Assembly: GCA_018268715.1 (NCBI GenBank)
Contig: JAFDVZ010000010.1
Span: forward strand, 36,570-100,569
Length of the DNA stretch: 64,000 bases
From: Acidobacteriota bacterium
Lineage (GTDB): Bacteria > Acidobacteriota > Terriglobia > Bryobacterales > Bryobacteraceae
Direction: 5' to 3'
In this document: one piece after another, positions 8,812 to 18,900 of the stretch
Position numbering within the stretch: position 1 is the first letter of the stretch
How the letters are laid out: each line of letters starts with the position of its first letter
Program-made: the position numbers and the translations under genes
Notes under the pieces: model-generated
Told to the model about the DNA's origin: nothing
The model's database searches: none
What the model saw: the letters and a program-made list of their open reading frames with translations, nothing else

Positions 8812-10970
8812 TGCGCCGCCTGGCGGGGCCCGCTCTGGTCGCGCTCCTGGTCATCGGCTTCTTCTGGAAGCTGGTGCTGTCCGATCAGTTCACCTGGCTT
8901 GCCAGCGACGACATCTCCACCCAGGTCATGCCCTGGATCCAGTTCCAGGCGAGCGAATGGCACGCCGGCCGGATCCCCCTCTGGGACCCGACCGCCTGGG
9001 GTGGCCAGCCGCTGTTGGCCCAGGCCATCGCCGGCACGGCCTCGCCGCTGAACTGGCCCCTGTTCCTCGCGCCGCTAAAGCACGGCTGGATCCGCCAATC
9101 GGTCCTCCACTGGTATTACGTATTGACGCGGATCATCGCCGCCTGGACCATGTTCGCCCTCTGCCGGGACCTGGGCCGCAGCCGCGCCGCGTCGGTGATC
9201 GCGGGCGTCCTGTTCGGCGCGGCGGGCTACTTCGGATCCGCCGAATACCCGCAAATCGTGAACTCGGGCATCTGGGCGCCGGCGGTCTTCTTGTACCAGC
9301 TCCGTGTCGTGCGGGGAGTCCGGCCGTGGGCGAGCGCCGGCTTGTACGGGCTGTTCCTGGGACTGGTGTGGCTCTCCGGGCATCACCAAGTGCCCATTTT
9401 TGTGTCGATAACGTCGTGTTTGATGTGGTTTTTCGACGTTTTTCGACGCGTTTCGTGGCGTTTTGGAGCCGCCGGACTCGTCATCGCGGGCCTGGTGGGA
9501 GCCCTCCAGATCCTGCCGACGTTCGAATACGGGCGCCAGGCCGTCCGCTGGGTCGGCCTCGATCACCCGGTCGGCTGGAATGAGAAGGTTCCTTATGCGA
9601 TACATGACAATTATGCGGTTAAACCATTGTCTTTATTAGCAATAGCTATTCCTGGCCTCGACAAGACAGTGAACCCTCACATCGGCGCCGTAGCCCTGGC
9701 GCTGGCTCTCCTGGGGGCCGCGGCGGCCCCGAGATTCGCCGTTATCTCCTTCATTGCATTGATCTTTTCGTTCGGGCCGGCCACCTGGCTCCACGGCATC
9801 CTGTACGCCACGGTTCCGCTGATTGAGAAGGCGCGCGCACCGGCCCAGGCATTGATGCTCGTACACCTCGGATTGTGCGCGCTAGTAGCGTTCGGTATCG
9901 ATACAGTAAACGAAAAAGGGAAACGTTTTGCGGCCTACGGACTGCTCGCCACCGCCGCCCTGCTCTCCGCCACTGGCTTCATCCTCTACAAAACCGGCGG
10001 CGTCGCGCTGATGGGCGACACGAGGTTCATGGTGACGGCGACGGCGGCGCTGGGAGGGGCGGTTTTGCTGCTGAAAGGGCCCAAAACGGTGGCGAAATGG
10101 GCGCTTTTGGGCCTGATTCTGGTCGAAACCAGCACCACCAGCGCCCAATTCACCATCTACGAACGTCAAAAAGAGCGCATTTCGAAGCTCAAAATGATGT
10201 CGGAAGACGCAGATTTGGTCGATTTTTTGCACAAACAGACCAGCAAACCGTTCCGCATCGAATACGACGGTGACACGTTCCCGCACAACCTCGGCGACTG
10301 GTGGGGATTGGAGACATTCTCGACCTACACGGCCTCGGCGCCCGAGATTGTGATGCGGAATGAGCCCTATAACCCGCGGGTGCAGGCCATGCTGGGGGTC
10401 CGGTATTACCTGGGGACGAAACCGGTGCGGCCGGATTTGACAGAGGTCTTCACGGGGGCCTCCGGGCGCAAGATTTTCGCGTATCCGGTTGCATTTCCAA
10501 GGGCTTGGGCGGTGCACCGGACGCTTCAGCTAAAGCCCGCCGAGACCGCCCGGGCGTTGATCGACCCGGCCATTGACCTAGCTACGGCAGCCATTGTGAC
10601 GCGGCCGGCGCCGGGGCTTGAAACGTGCTCCGGAGACTCCGTCCGGGTGACCGGACACTCCCCGAATCGCGTTGAAATAGAAGCAGATATGCGCTGCCGG
10701 GGGATGGTGGTGCTGAGCGAGACCTGGTTTCCGGGCTGGAAGGCCGCGGTGGATGGGCGCGGGACGGACGTCTTCGACGCGGACGGGATGGTGCGCGGGG
10801 TGGTCGTGGAGCGGGGAAGTCACAGAATCGACATGGTTTATCGACCGGTAACGGTGTTTGCCGGCGGATTCCTGACGGTGCTGGGACTGCTGCTTGCGTT
10901 TGGACTCCGTTTGGCCGATTCCGATCACGGTGGTGCTTTTCGGCCACTCCCGAAACGGGACACCGCCTGA
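8811..10970 (+). CDS. YfhO-like polytopic membrane protein
   Basis: 719 aa from ATG at 8811, which shares one base with the upstream TGA; a GTG at 8808 is an alternative. The pattern SDDISTQVMPWIQFQ, then GRIPLWDPTAWGGQPLLAQ, is the signature of YfhO-type proteins: a first TM helix, a long extracytoplasmic loop with acidic residues like those of GT-C glycosyltransferases, then roughly ten more TM helices up to about residue 450 and a soluble C-terminal domain ending in one last TM helix. Such proteins are thought to transfer sugars from lipid carriers to wall or lipid acceptors. The stretch 9588-9655 is conspicuously AT-rich for this DNA. Last gene of the operon. Confidence 0.8.
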   Translation: MRRLAGPALVALLVIGFFWKLVLSDQFTWLASDDISTQVMPWIQFQASEWHAGRIPLWDPTAWGGQPLLAQAIAGTASPLNWPLFLAPLKHGWIRQSVLHWYYVLTRIIAAWTMFALCRDLGRSRAASVIAGVLFGAAGYFGSAEYPQIVNSGIWAPAVFLYQLRVVRGVRPWASAGLYGLFLGLVWLSGHHQVPIFVSITSCLMWFFDVFRRVSWRFGAAGLVIAGLVGALQILPTFEYGRQAVRWVGLDHPVGWNEKVPYAIHDNYAVKPLSLLAIAIPGLDKTVNPHIGAVALALALLGAAAAPRFAVISFIALIFSFGPATWLHGILYATVPLIEKARAPAQALMLVHLGLCALVAFGIDTVNEKGKRFAAYGLLATAALLSATGFILYKTGGVALMGDTRFMVTATAALGGAVLLLKGPKTVAKWALLGLILVETSTTSAQFTIYERQKERISKLKMMSEDADLVDFLHKQTSKPFRIEYDGDTFPHNLGDWWGLETFSTYTASAPEIVMRNEPYNPRVQAMLGVRYYLGTKPVRPDLTEVFTGASGRKIFAYPVAFPRAWAVHRTLQLKPAETARALIDPAIDLATAAIVTRPAPGLETCSGDSVRVTGHSPNRVEIEADMRCRGMVVLSETWFPGWKAAVDGRGTDVFDADGMVRGVVVERGSHRIDMVYRPVTVFAGGFLTVLGLLLAFGLRLADSDHGGAFRPLPKRDTA

Positions 10971-11003
10971 CGGCCGGTTGATTCTAAACGATTTAACAAT
11001 TGG

Positions 11004-11020
11004 CCAGAGGGGTGCTCTGG
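11004..11020. promoter_or_regulatory. Small hairpin before FecR/DUF6600 gene
   Basis: CCAGAG / CTCTGG arms with a 5-base loop, lying just before an AAGAGGA ribosome binding site and the ATG at 11035. It has no T-run. It may end transcription from the upstream operon weakly or shape the leader. Confidence 0.3.
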
Positions 11021-11034
11021 ATTAAGAGGATTTT

Positions 11035-13077
11035 ATGCGACGCCTGACCATATCGTTGATGTGGATCGCGCTGGCGCTGTCCGTCGCCGCACAGTCGGAA
11101 GACGACGCGCCGGGCAAAGGCGTTGCACGTTTGTCGGTGATGGATGGGGATGTCTCCATTCGCCGGGGTGATTCGGGGGATTTCATCGCCGCCGCGATTA
11201 ATGCGCCGCTGGTGGTGACCGACCGTCTGGTGACGGGTCCCGCGTCGCGCGCCGAATTGCAGTTCGACTGGTCGAACATGATACGGATCGGATCGAACGC
11301 CGAGGTCCGGCTGGCGGATTTGGACAACGGGCGGTATCAGATCCAGGTGGCGATCGGGACCACCACTTTCCGGGTGCTCCGCGACAGTAACGCGCAGGTT
11401 GAGATCAGCACTCCGAGCGTTGCGGTGCGGCCGCTGGGGCGCGGCGTATACCGGGTGACGGTGCTCGAGGACGGGTCGTCGGAGATCACGGTGCGCTTGG
11501 GCGAGGCGGAGATCTATACGCCTCGTGGGGCCGAGCGGTTGAGGGCGGGCGGCACGATGCGGGCTCGCGGTTCCGCCTCGGACCCGGAGTTCATGGACGC
11601 GCCGGCGATTCCGTTGGACGCTTGGGATCGCTGGAATGAGGACCGCGACCGGATGATCGAGCGGACGCAGTCCTACGGGTACATGTCGCCGGATATCGAC
11701 GGCGGCGAGGACCTGGATGGACACGGGCGCTGGGTGTCGGTGGACAGCTACGGCCCGGTGTGGGTTCCGACGGTGGCGCCGGGATGGGCGCCGTACCAGT
11801 TGGGCCGCTGGGTGTGGGTGGATTACTACGGCTGGACGTGGGTCAGCTACGACCCCTGGGGTTGGGCCCCGTATCACTATGGGCGCTGGTTCCATTCGCC
11901 GCAGTACGGGTGGTGCTGGTGGCCGGGGGCTCGGCGAGACCGGCATTTCTGGCGGCCGGCGTTGGTGAGTTTTTTCGGTTTCGGCGCCTATGGCGGGTTC
12001 CACTCGGGGATCGGGTTCGGGTTCGGCAATATCGGCTGGGTGCCGCTTGCGCCGCATGAGCCGTTCCACCCCTGGTACGGGCGGAACTTCTACAGCGGGC
12101 ATGGGTATGCGGGAAACGGCGTTATCGTCAACAATACGAACATTGCGAACGTGTACCGGAATAGCCGCGCGCCGAACGGGATTACAGGAATGAGCAGTGA
12201 GGCTTTCGGCAGGCGGTCGGTGGGCCGGGCTGAGATGGTGCATGTGGACGCTACGCAGGTGCAAAACGCGGGGCTGGTTCGCGGCGTTCTGCCGCTGACG
12301 CCGGGCCGTGACAGCCTGCGAATGGCCGACCGTAATGCCTCTTCGCCGGCATTCAACCGGGCTGTCGAGAACCGGACATTCTATTCGCGAACTGGCGTGA
12401 ACGGGTCTCGCACCAGTGGTTCATTTGAGCGGCAACGCACGTCTGTGCAACAGCTTGCGCAGAGAACCTTTAGTAACACTTCAGATTATGCCCGAGCCGG
12501 GCAGGGGCGGGGAAGCGCCGAAGGCGGCAGAACGGCGCCCGCTACGAGCGGCAATGGCGGCTGGAGGCGGGTTGGCGAGGGTTCCAGGCAGGCGCAGGAG
12601 CCCGACGACAGTTCCCGCCACCGGTTTGGCGATCCTTCGCGGCGGACGGCGGCGCCCGCGGCGTCCGGGGATTCGGGCGCATCGAGCGGCTGGCGCCGAT
12701 TCGGCGGGCCGAGTTCGACCTCGGAGTCCGATTCGGGCGGCGACCGGAGCGGACGGGGTGTTGCGCCTTTGCCGCGGGAGCAGTACGGATCCTATGACAA
12801 CTCGCGGCGTACGCAGGCGACTCCGAGGAGCGGATTCGGAGATTCGCAGCCGGTGAGGATCAGCCCGCCGATCGTTCGCGAACGTCCGTCGAGCGAGTCC
12901 CGGCAGCAGCCGAGCTATAGTGGCGGCTCGGGGCGCGGGAGCGCTCCGGCAAGCGGCGGTGGATCGTCGAGAGGCAGCAGCAGCGGCGGTGGCGGGAGTT
13001 CGCCGAGCCGTGGCAGCAGCGGCGGAAATAGCGGCGGAGGCGGTGGCGGCGGCGGCAGCCGAGGCCATAGCCGGTAG
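11035..13077 (+). CDS. Secreted FecR-domain and DUF6600 protein with Gly/Ser-rich tail
   Basis: 680 aa. Signal peptide (LTISLMWIALALSVAAQ). Residues about 30-190 form a FecR-like beta domain (LSVMDGDVSIRRGDSGDF, then LVTGPASRAELQFDWSNMIRIG and TVLEDGSSEITVRLGEAEI). Residues about 220-330 hold the DUF6600 aromatic repeats: GRWV-SVDSYGPVWVP, APYQLGRWVWVDYYGWTWV and APYHYGRWFHSP, rich in Trp and Tyr. The remainder (about 430-680) is low-complexity Gly/Ser/Arg sequence, ending in runs of Gly. FecR domains here act outside TonB signalling; a wall- or surface-associated structural role is likely. The start has an AAGAGGA ribosome binding site. It stands alone and is followed by a strong terminator. 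Confidence 0.85.
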   Translation: MRRLTISLMWIALALSVAAQSEDDAPGKGVARLSVMDGDVSIRRGDSGDFIAAAINAPLVVTDRLVTGPASRAELQFDWSNMIRIGSNAEVRLADLDNGRYQIQVAIGTTTFRVLRDSNAQVEISTPSVAVRPLGRGVYRVTVLEDGSSEITVRLGEAEIYTPRGAERLRAGGTMRARGSASDPEFMDAPAIPLDAWDRWNEDRDRMIERTQSYGYMSPDIDGGEDLDGHGRWVSVDSYGPVWVPTVAPGWAPYQLGRWVWVDYYGWTWVSYDPWGWAPYHYGRWFHSPQYGWCWWPGARRDRHFWRPALVSFFGFGAYGGFHSGIGFGFGNIGWVPLAPHEPFHPWYGRNFYSGHGYAGNGVIVNNTNIANVYRNSRAPNGITGMSSEAFGRRSVGRAEMVHVDATQVQNAGLVRGVLPLTPGRDSLRMADRNASSPAFNRAVENRTFYSRTGVNGSRTSGSFERQRTSVQQLAQRTFSNTSDYARAGQGRGSAEGGRTAPATSGNGGWRRVGEGSRQAQEPDDSSRHRFGDPSRRTAAPAASGDSGASSGWRRFGGPSSTSESDSGGDRSGRGVAPLPREQYGSYDNSRRTQATPRSGFGDSQPVRISPPIVRERPSSESRQQPSYSGGSGRGSAPASGGGSSRGSSSGGGGSSPSRGSSGGNSGGGGGGGGSRGHSR

Positions 13078-13114
13078 CGCCGATCGATCTGCCGATTAAT
13101 GACTTCTTCCCTTG

Positions 13115-13156
13115 GGCCCGGACCGAGAGTTAACTTACCGGTCCGGGCCTATTTTT
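13115..13156 (+). terminator. Rho-independent terminator after FecR/DUF6600 gene
   Basis: Perfect 11-bp arms GGCCCGGACCG (13115-13125) and CGGTCCGGGCC (13139-13149), a 13-base loop, then TATTTTT. It lies 38 bases after the stop codon at 13077. Confidence 0.9.
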
Positions 13157-13189
13157 GTCCGGCTCCATAATGAGACATAATTTTCGTTA

Positions 13190-13636
13190 TCGAAAGCATC
13201 GGGCGCCGGTGATCGTTGGGGCCGGGCTGCGAGTTGTGTGACTGCCTGGTGGCTGGTCTGGTAAATGGGTCCCACGGCCGCGATCTGGCCGGGGGATCGG
13301 GGGCCCATATCGTCGTCATTCCAACAGCGGGCATCGCAGACGCTGGACCTCCCGGCATGGAAAGCTTCCTCGTCAATCGCAACAAGGCGAAGTTCGGCGT
13401 GAGGACTGTGAGCGTGATCCACTCTCTCGACCGGGCCACATCCAATTCGGAGGTTTTCATCGAGCCGCTTCGGCGCGCAACGGGTGTATGGATCCTTGGC
13501 GGCTTTCCAGAAAGGAGACCGTGCTCATGTAGTGGGTCTGCGAACGGTCAGCGTGTACGGCGGCAGAGGAGTAGCGAACCCCGTGATTCTCCGGCGCGGC
13601 GACCATTACGATCTGGCTGCCCGGATACGCAGATGA
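13190..13636 (+). pseudogene. Decayed cyanophycinase-like (peptidase S51) gene
   Basis: Three pieces of an S51-type protein appear in three different frames. Frame from about 13203 reads APVIVGAGLRVV then stops; the frame from about 13240 reads DLAGGSGAHIVVIPTAG, then GVRTVSVIHSLDRAT and FIEPLRRATGVWILGG, the classic N-terminal half ending where GRQWRLVD would follow; a third frame reads NPVILRRGDHYDLAARIRR and stops at 13634-13636, like the family C-terminus. The centre with the nucleophile serine is missing. Family identification comes from remembered sequence patterns. It is therefore a frameshifted, internally deleted remnant. It fills most of the 580-base gap between 13078 and 13658, in which I see nothing else but the terminator. 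Confidence 0.65.
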
Positions 13637-13658
13637 GCACTACGCGGCGATGCACCGG

Positions 13659-14138
13659 TCAGGCGGGGGGGCCGATGCGTTGATAGGCCACCCGGCGGAT
13701 CTTCCATCCCTCCGGCGTCTTTTCGCAGTCCAGTTCGTGGATGCCGCTTTCCCACCACGTTTCGGCGTGCTGCCCTTGAAGACGCGCCATCTCGATCAAT
13801 GAGGCATCGCCTACTAGCGCCGTCGAGAGTTGCGCCCGGCAGTGAAAACGCGCTATCGCCGTGGCCGCATCCGTTCCGAATTCGATCGTTTCGGGCGGCG
13901 CGGCGGGATCGTGCATCAGCCCTATCAGACCGTCCCGAGGAGGCTCCGCACTTAACGAGGCCGCCCAATCGCGGTATAGCCCGCGTATCAAGGCGGCATC
14001 GTCGTCGGCGGCTGGTTCAAGACGCGACGCGGCGGCTGGGCGGGCCACCAGAGCCGCCGAAATCGCGCCGCCGGCGCCTCGCAGAAATGCCCGCCGTCCT
14101 CTTCCCCGCCCTGGCGCAGTGGTTATGTTGTGTTCCAT
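13659..14138 (-). CDS. Exported NTF2/SnoaL-like protein
   Basis: 159 aa. A twin-arginine motif (GRRAFLRGAGGAISAALVA) suggests Tat export. The mature part matches the small alpha+beta NTF2-like fold in pattern: an N-terminal helix (DDAALIRGLYRDWAASL), a central GDASLIEMARLQGQHAETWWESGIH strand region and the closing EKTPEGWKIRRVAYQRI, which is how SnoaL-type proteins typically end. Ligand or reaction unknown. It lies 7 bases downstream of the MoaF-like gene on the same strand and is probably cotranscribed. Confidence 0.6.
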   Translation of the reverse strand: MEHNITTAPGRGRGRRAFLRGAGGAISAALVARPAAASRLEPAADDDAALIRGLYRDWAASLSAEPPRDGLIGLMHDPAAPPETIEFGTDAATAIARFHCRAQLSTALVGDASLIEMARLQGQHAETWWESGIHELDCEKTPEGWKIRRVAYQRIGPPA

Positions 14139-14145
14139 GGGGTGC

Positions 14146-15861
14146 TCAAGCCTTGGGTCCGTAGTACTTCTTCACGTCGTAACGGCCCGCGTTGCGGGCG
14201 TGCGCGCCGATCACGTTGAAACTGAGATGCGTGTGGTCGACGTAAAAGCCAAACCCTACATCGTGCATGGTGCGGGTGTTGTAAACGATGGTCCCCTGGC
14301 TGCCGTTGCAGGCCTCCTCAATCCAACTGAACAGGTAGCAGTCGTCGCGCAGCTTTACGTAGTTGCAGGGCGAACTCCATTGCAGCCCGCCGGCGCCGTC
14401 CGGCAGGAAGATGGTCCACGAAGAGGATCGGGGCGAACTGTAGACGTGCATGGAGGTCAGCCCGCCGGAGTAGTTCCAGGTGACCGCGTGACCCACTAAT
14501 TCGTCGGTGAACTTGTGGCGGTGGTAGCGCGGGGCGATCAGTCCCGGCGCCTCGATGACGCCGAAGATGATGTTCTGCGTCACTTCGTTGCCCATGTACT
14601 CGGTCCCCATGTGCGCGTCGACGCAGGTGGTCAGCGTGTTGGTCAGATCGAGGACTACGATGGCGCTCTCCTGCGGCTGGGTTCCGGTGCGGAGATGGCC
14701 GAATACGAAGAGGTTGTCGGCCGCCTCGTAGGCCTCATACACCTCCTCGCGCCAGGCGGTCTCGCCGGACTTGCGCCAACGGAGCTTGCGCGCCTCGTCG
14801 AAACGGTACTCCCAGGCGGGACCGTGGTCGTAGCGGAGGGTGAACTGCTTGCCCACCAGGGCCGTGGCGAGCGGCGGCCGGTTGCCGGCCATGGCCTCCT
14901 CGGGATTGAACAGGATGGTCTTCTTCTTCGCCGCGGCGACCACTTCTTCGGGCGTCATGGGCGGGTGCTGGAGCAGAGGGCGGTAAACCATGCGCTCGCC
15001 CTTGCGCTTGGGAGCCGGCCGGCCCGCTCCGATGTTCTCGCCCTTGTCGCCGAATTTCTCGAAGGTCGCCAACTGGCCGGTGATTTCGCCTTTCCCCCGG
15101 AAGAGAGTGTACTCGAGGGCGTCGTTCTCGTTGAAGCCGAGCCGCACGCCCACCTGCGCGACAGTGAACAGGTCGAGCACGTACAGCGTCAGGGTGCCCG
15201 AGAACTCGCATTCAACGCGGGAGTAGATGTAGGTGCTGTCGTCGATTTGGATGAAGTCGGAGGGCGCGCAGAACGTCAGTTCGCCGCCCGTGCGCGTGAG
15301 TTCCACAAACGATGAAGACAGCACCGAGGGGTAGAATTCGAGACTCTCGACGCCGTTGTCCTGCTTCCAATAGAAGCCCTTGCCTTCGAGGCGGTTGGTG
15401 ATGTGGTGGCGCGCGGTGGGAGGCGGTACGCCGGGCCGGTCGATGTAGCCGTAGTGGATCAGCCGCTGGGCCTCGCGGTTGTCGGTGTAGCCGCTGAACC
15501 AGACCTCAAAGACGGTGGCCAGGTGGGATCGGCGGTCCAGGATGACGTTGAGTCCTCGTTGCGTGCCCGGCAGCATGTGGGAGAAGAACACCACGTGATT
15601 CAGTTCGAGCGCGCCGTAGCCCGCTTTGACGGGCTCCTGGTTGTCTTCGCGAAGCACCAGTTCCGTCGGGCTGTTGAAACGGTATTCGAGCGCGAGGCTG
15701 GAGGTGACGATTCGGAGGGATTGGCCCGCCAGGGCGGCCGACAGCGGGGGATGCTCGATGGGGCCGGCTGAGGCGGCGGCGAGTTTCTGCTGGATCGACT
15801 CGGGGGTCAGCCGGGTGTAGCGGATCCTGTGCATCTGCTGCTTCGGGTATGGCGCTGGCAC
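14146..15861 (-). CDS. MoaF-like protein made of two tandem full-length copies
   Basis: 571 aa. A GTG start at 15861 is fixed by a strong AGGAGGA six bases upstream. Copy one (about 35-290) has ALAGQSLRI, ALEYRFNS, NHVVFFSHMLPGTQ and later ITNRLEGKGFYW, SPSDFI-like (APSDFIQID), TLYVLDL. Copy two (about 320-571) repeats the order: ALVGKQFTL, AWEYRFDE, DNLFVFGHLRTGTQ, FTDELVGHAVTW, SPCNYVKL, GTIVYNT. Each copy is the size of a whole MoaF (N- plus C-terminal beta-barrel domains). MoaF is linked to molybdenum cofactor or to small-molecule binding and enzyme activity is uncertain; no moa gene is nearby. No signal peptide, so probably cytoplasmic. Confidence 0.75.
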   Translation of the reverse strand: MPAPYPKQQMHRIRYTRLTPESIQQKLAAASAGPIEHPPLSAALAGQSLRIVTSSLALEYRFNSPTELVLREDNQEPVKAGYGALELNHVVFFSHMLPGTQRGLNVILDRRSHLATVFEVWFSGYTDNREAQRLIHYGYIDRPGVPPPTARHHITNRLEGKGFYWKQDNGVESLEFYPSVLSSSFVELTRTGGELTFCAPSDFIQIDDSTYIYSRVECEFSGTLTLYVLDLFTVAQVGVRLGFNENDALEYTLFRGKGEITGQLATFEKFGDKGENIGAGRPAPKRKGERMVYRPLLQHPPMTPEEVVAAAKKKTILFNPEEAMAGNRPPLATALVGKQFTLRYDHGPAWEYRFDEARKLRWRKSGETAWREEVYEAYEAADNLFVFGHLRTGTQPQESAIVVLDLTNTLTTCVDAHMGTEYMGNEVTQNIIFGVIEAPGLIAPRYHRHKFTDELVGHAVTWNYSGGLTSMHVYSSPRSSSWTIFLPDGAGGLQWSSPCNYVKLRDDCYLFSWIEEACNGSQGTIVYNTRTMHDVGFGFYVDHTHLSFNVIGAHARNAGRYDVKKYYGPKA

Positions 15862-15947
15862 GATAGTCCTCCTGATGCGATAACGGCCGCGATGGGGCGT
15901 TGGCGGCCACTATATCATGTCGTCCAACCACGTTGAAGTGGGCGATG

Positions 15948-18900
15948 TCAGGGGGCGAAGTATCCGTTGACGTCGATGATCAGTTCGGTGGGCTTGCCGG
16001 CGACGACGGTGATCGCGCCGCCCGTGCCCGCCTGAATCAGGGCGGCGTTGGCCAGGGTGACTCCGTTGGGAGAGTTCAGCGTGGAGACGCCCGGGTAGGG
16101 CTGGCCGGCGGGCCAGATGGACAGGAAGTCGAGCGGACCCTTCGGGATGACGGTGACGTTCAGCGAGTACACCTGGGCGGTGGAGGGGACGTTGCAGGCG
16201 CCGGAGGAGATGGGGAAGTTGCGTTGCGAGTAGGCGCCGAGATAGGGGGGACCGAAGGCGCCGGTCTTACCTTGATCGGTTCGCGTGTCGACGACGCGGC
16301 ACATGGTGAGTGGGTAGAAGTGCAAGCCGCCGGTGGAGGGGGGCGCGAAATAGCCGTTCACGTCCATGATAATGTCGGTGGGTTCGCCTGCCGCGAGGGT
16401 GACGCCTCCGTTGGTTCCGGCGCCGACGATGGCGGCGTTGGCGATCATGGCCCCATTCGGCGAATTCAACGTCGATACGCCGGGGTAATACTGTCCGGCG
16501 GGCCACGCCGATAGGAAGCTGAGGGCGCCCAGCTTGGGGCCGGCCGTGATGTTGAGGGCGTAGGCGGCGGCGGTGGATGGGAGTTGGCAGCCGGAGGTGA
16601 GCAGCGGGAAGCTGCGCTCCGAGTAGGCGCCCAGGACGGGCGGTCCAAAGGGGCCGGTCTTGCCCTGCTCCGGACGGGTGTCGACGGCGCGGCAAGGGGT
16701 GATCGGGTAGTAGGCCAGTTCAGAGGCCGAGGACGCGGCGAAATAGCCGTTCACATCGAAGATGATGTGGGTGGGTTTGCCGGCGGCGGCGGTGACGCCG
16801 GTGCTGGTTCCGGCGGGGATGATGGCCATGTTGGCGATGAGGGCGCCGTCGGTGGAGTTCAACGTCGATACACCGGGGTAGAATTGGCCGGCGGGCCAGA
16901 TGGAGAGGAAGTCCAGGGGGCCGAGAGGGGCGGCGGTGACGTTCAGCGCGAGCACCTGGGCGGTGGATGGGACGCCGCAGGGGCTGGAGCCGATGGGGAA
17001 GCTGCGTTCGGAATACGCGGCCAGCGCGGGCGGGCCGAAGGGACCGGTCTTGCCCTGGTCCGGACGGGTGTCGACGGCGCGGCAGGCCGCCGGCAGGAGA
17101 TAGAAGCCAAGGCCGCTCGACCAGGAAATGGAGTCCGAGGACGCGGCCGGGGCTGAGCCTCCGCCGCTGACCGACGCCTGCACGGTGAGCGGCGAGGCGG
17201 CATTCTGAGCGAGGGTGAGGCTGGCCGTGATGACGGGGTAGCTGGAGCCGACCGCCAAGGCGGTGGAGCGGGTGCATTGGAGGGAGGCGCAGGTCCAGCC
17301 GGCGCCGCTGACGCTCGATGAGCTCAGGCCGGTGGGGAGTCCGATGATGACGGTGACGGTTCCGCTGGTGGAGGCCGCGCCCGAGTTGGAGACCGTCACC
17401 GAGAGCGAACCGCCGGACTGTCCGGCGGCGAAGGTTCCGCTGTGCGCCAGGGTCACCGAGAGGACTGGCACGGCGGCCACCGTGGTGGAGTCGGAAGCGG
17501 AGTTGTTCGACGTGTTGACGTCTCCGCCGCCGGAGACCGAGACCACGTTGTTCACGCTGGTTGGCCCGTTGAGTTGCACGTTCACGGTGAGGGTGATGGC
17601 CGGGTAGGCGGAGGCGGCCGACAGGGCGTCCGAGCGGGTGCAGGATACGGTGGTGGTGGAGCAGCTCCAGCCGGTTCCCGACATGGCGGTGGCGGTGAGG
17701 CCGGTGGGTAGAGTATCGGTGACGGTGACGGTTCCAGAGGTGGCGGCGCCGCCGGTGTTGGAGACCAGGAGCGTGTAAGACCCGGTGGAATTGGGCGTGA
17801 AGACGCCGGTGTGGGAGGAGGAGACGGTCAGGTCCGGAGCGCCCGATTGGGTGACGGTGTAGGTCTGGCCGGCGATCAGCAGCGTGGCGGTGCGGGCGGC
17901 GGTTCCGGCGTTGGCGGCCACGGAGAGCGAGACGGCGCCGGCGCCGGTTCCCGAAGACCCGGAGGCGATGGTGATCCAGGAGGCGAGGCTGAGCGCGGTC
18001 CAGGGGCACCCGGCGGCGGAGGTCACCTGCCAGGCGTTGGTTCCACCGGCGGCGAGAGCGGAGGACGCGCCGGTGACGGCGTAGGAGCAGGCAGCGGCGG
18101 GTACGGTCCAGATTCCCAGGTACACGGGCATGTCGGCGGTGTTCAGGGAATAGTAGGCGAGGCGGTGGGTTCCCTGGAAGCCGGCTGCGAAGGAGACCGC
18201 GACATTGACGTTGATGACGCCGCCGGAGACGACGATGGAGCTGCCGGTGGAGTAGACGGTGCAGGAGCCGTCGGTCATGGAGGCGCCGGCGTTCGAGAGG
18301 GCGATGATGCTGGCGCCGAGGGAGAGGGTCTGGGAGACGGAGTCCACCTTCACCAGGCAGTTACTGGGGATGTCCTCAAACAGGACTCCGAAGATGCGGG
18401 GCTGGCCGATGCCGGACCAGTTTACGCGGAGGCTGAACACGTGGGAACGGCCGGCGCCGGTGGCGGGCGTTACGCTCATGGCCGACATGGAGGAGCCGGC
18501 CTGGATGAGACGGACGCTTTGGCGGGATACGGCGATGAACCCGATGCGTTGAGCCGCGGCGCTGTTGGCGGCGATGGAGAACGGGATCACCCCGTTTCCC
18601 GAACCCGACGTCGCGCCGGTGAGCGTGATCCACGAGGCGGGCGTCGAGGCCGACCAGGAGCAGCCGGCCGGGGCCGTCACGGCGATGCTGCCGGCAGCGG
18701 CGGAGGTGGCGAAGGTGTTGGCGGTGGCCTGTAGCGTCGCGCAGGGGGTGTCGTAGGCGATGGTGACGGGCAGGCCGCTCGCGTTGGACGCGCCTACGGT
18801 GATGGTCAACGGCGAATAGGGATCGGACCAGGTGCGGCCGGCGGATAGGGACGCGTCGCCGAAGTCGTTGGGCGTGGACGAGGGATTGAAATCGAGGAGA

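Noticed and set aside
10993..12264. 423-aa minus-strand frame
   Set aside because: Pro/Arg/His-rich shadow of the FecR/DUF6600 gene.
13149..13460. Minus-strand 103-aa frame in the S51 remnant region
   Set aside because: No protein-like pattern, while the plus strand shows S51 pieces.
15951..17103. CRISPR-like or mobile repeat suspicion for the three long repeats
   Set aside because: Repeats are in frame, about 370-390 bp and diverged at third positions; they are protein modules.
16720..18009. 429-aa minus-strand frame and similar frames over the protease
   Set aside because: Same strand but other frame of the protease; Arg/His-rich, with no domain pattern.
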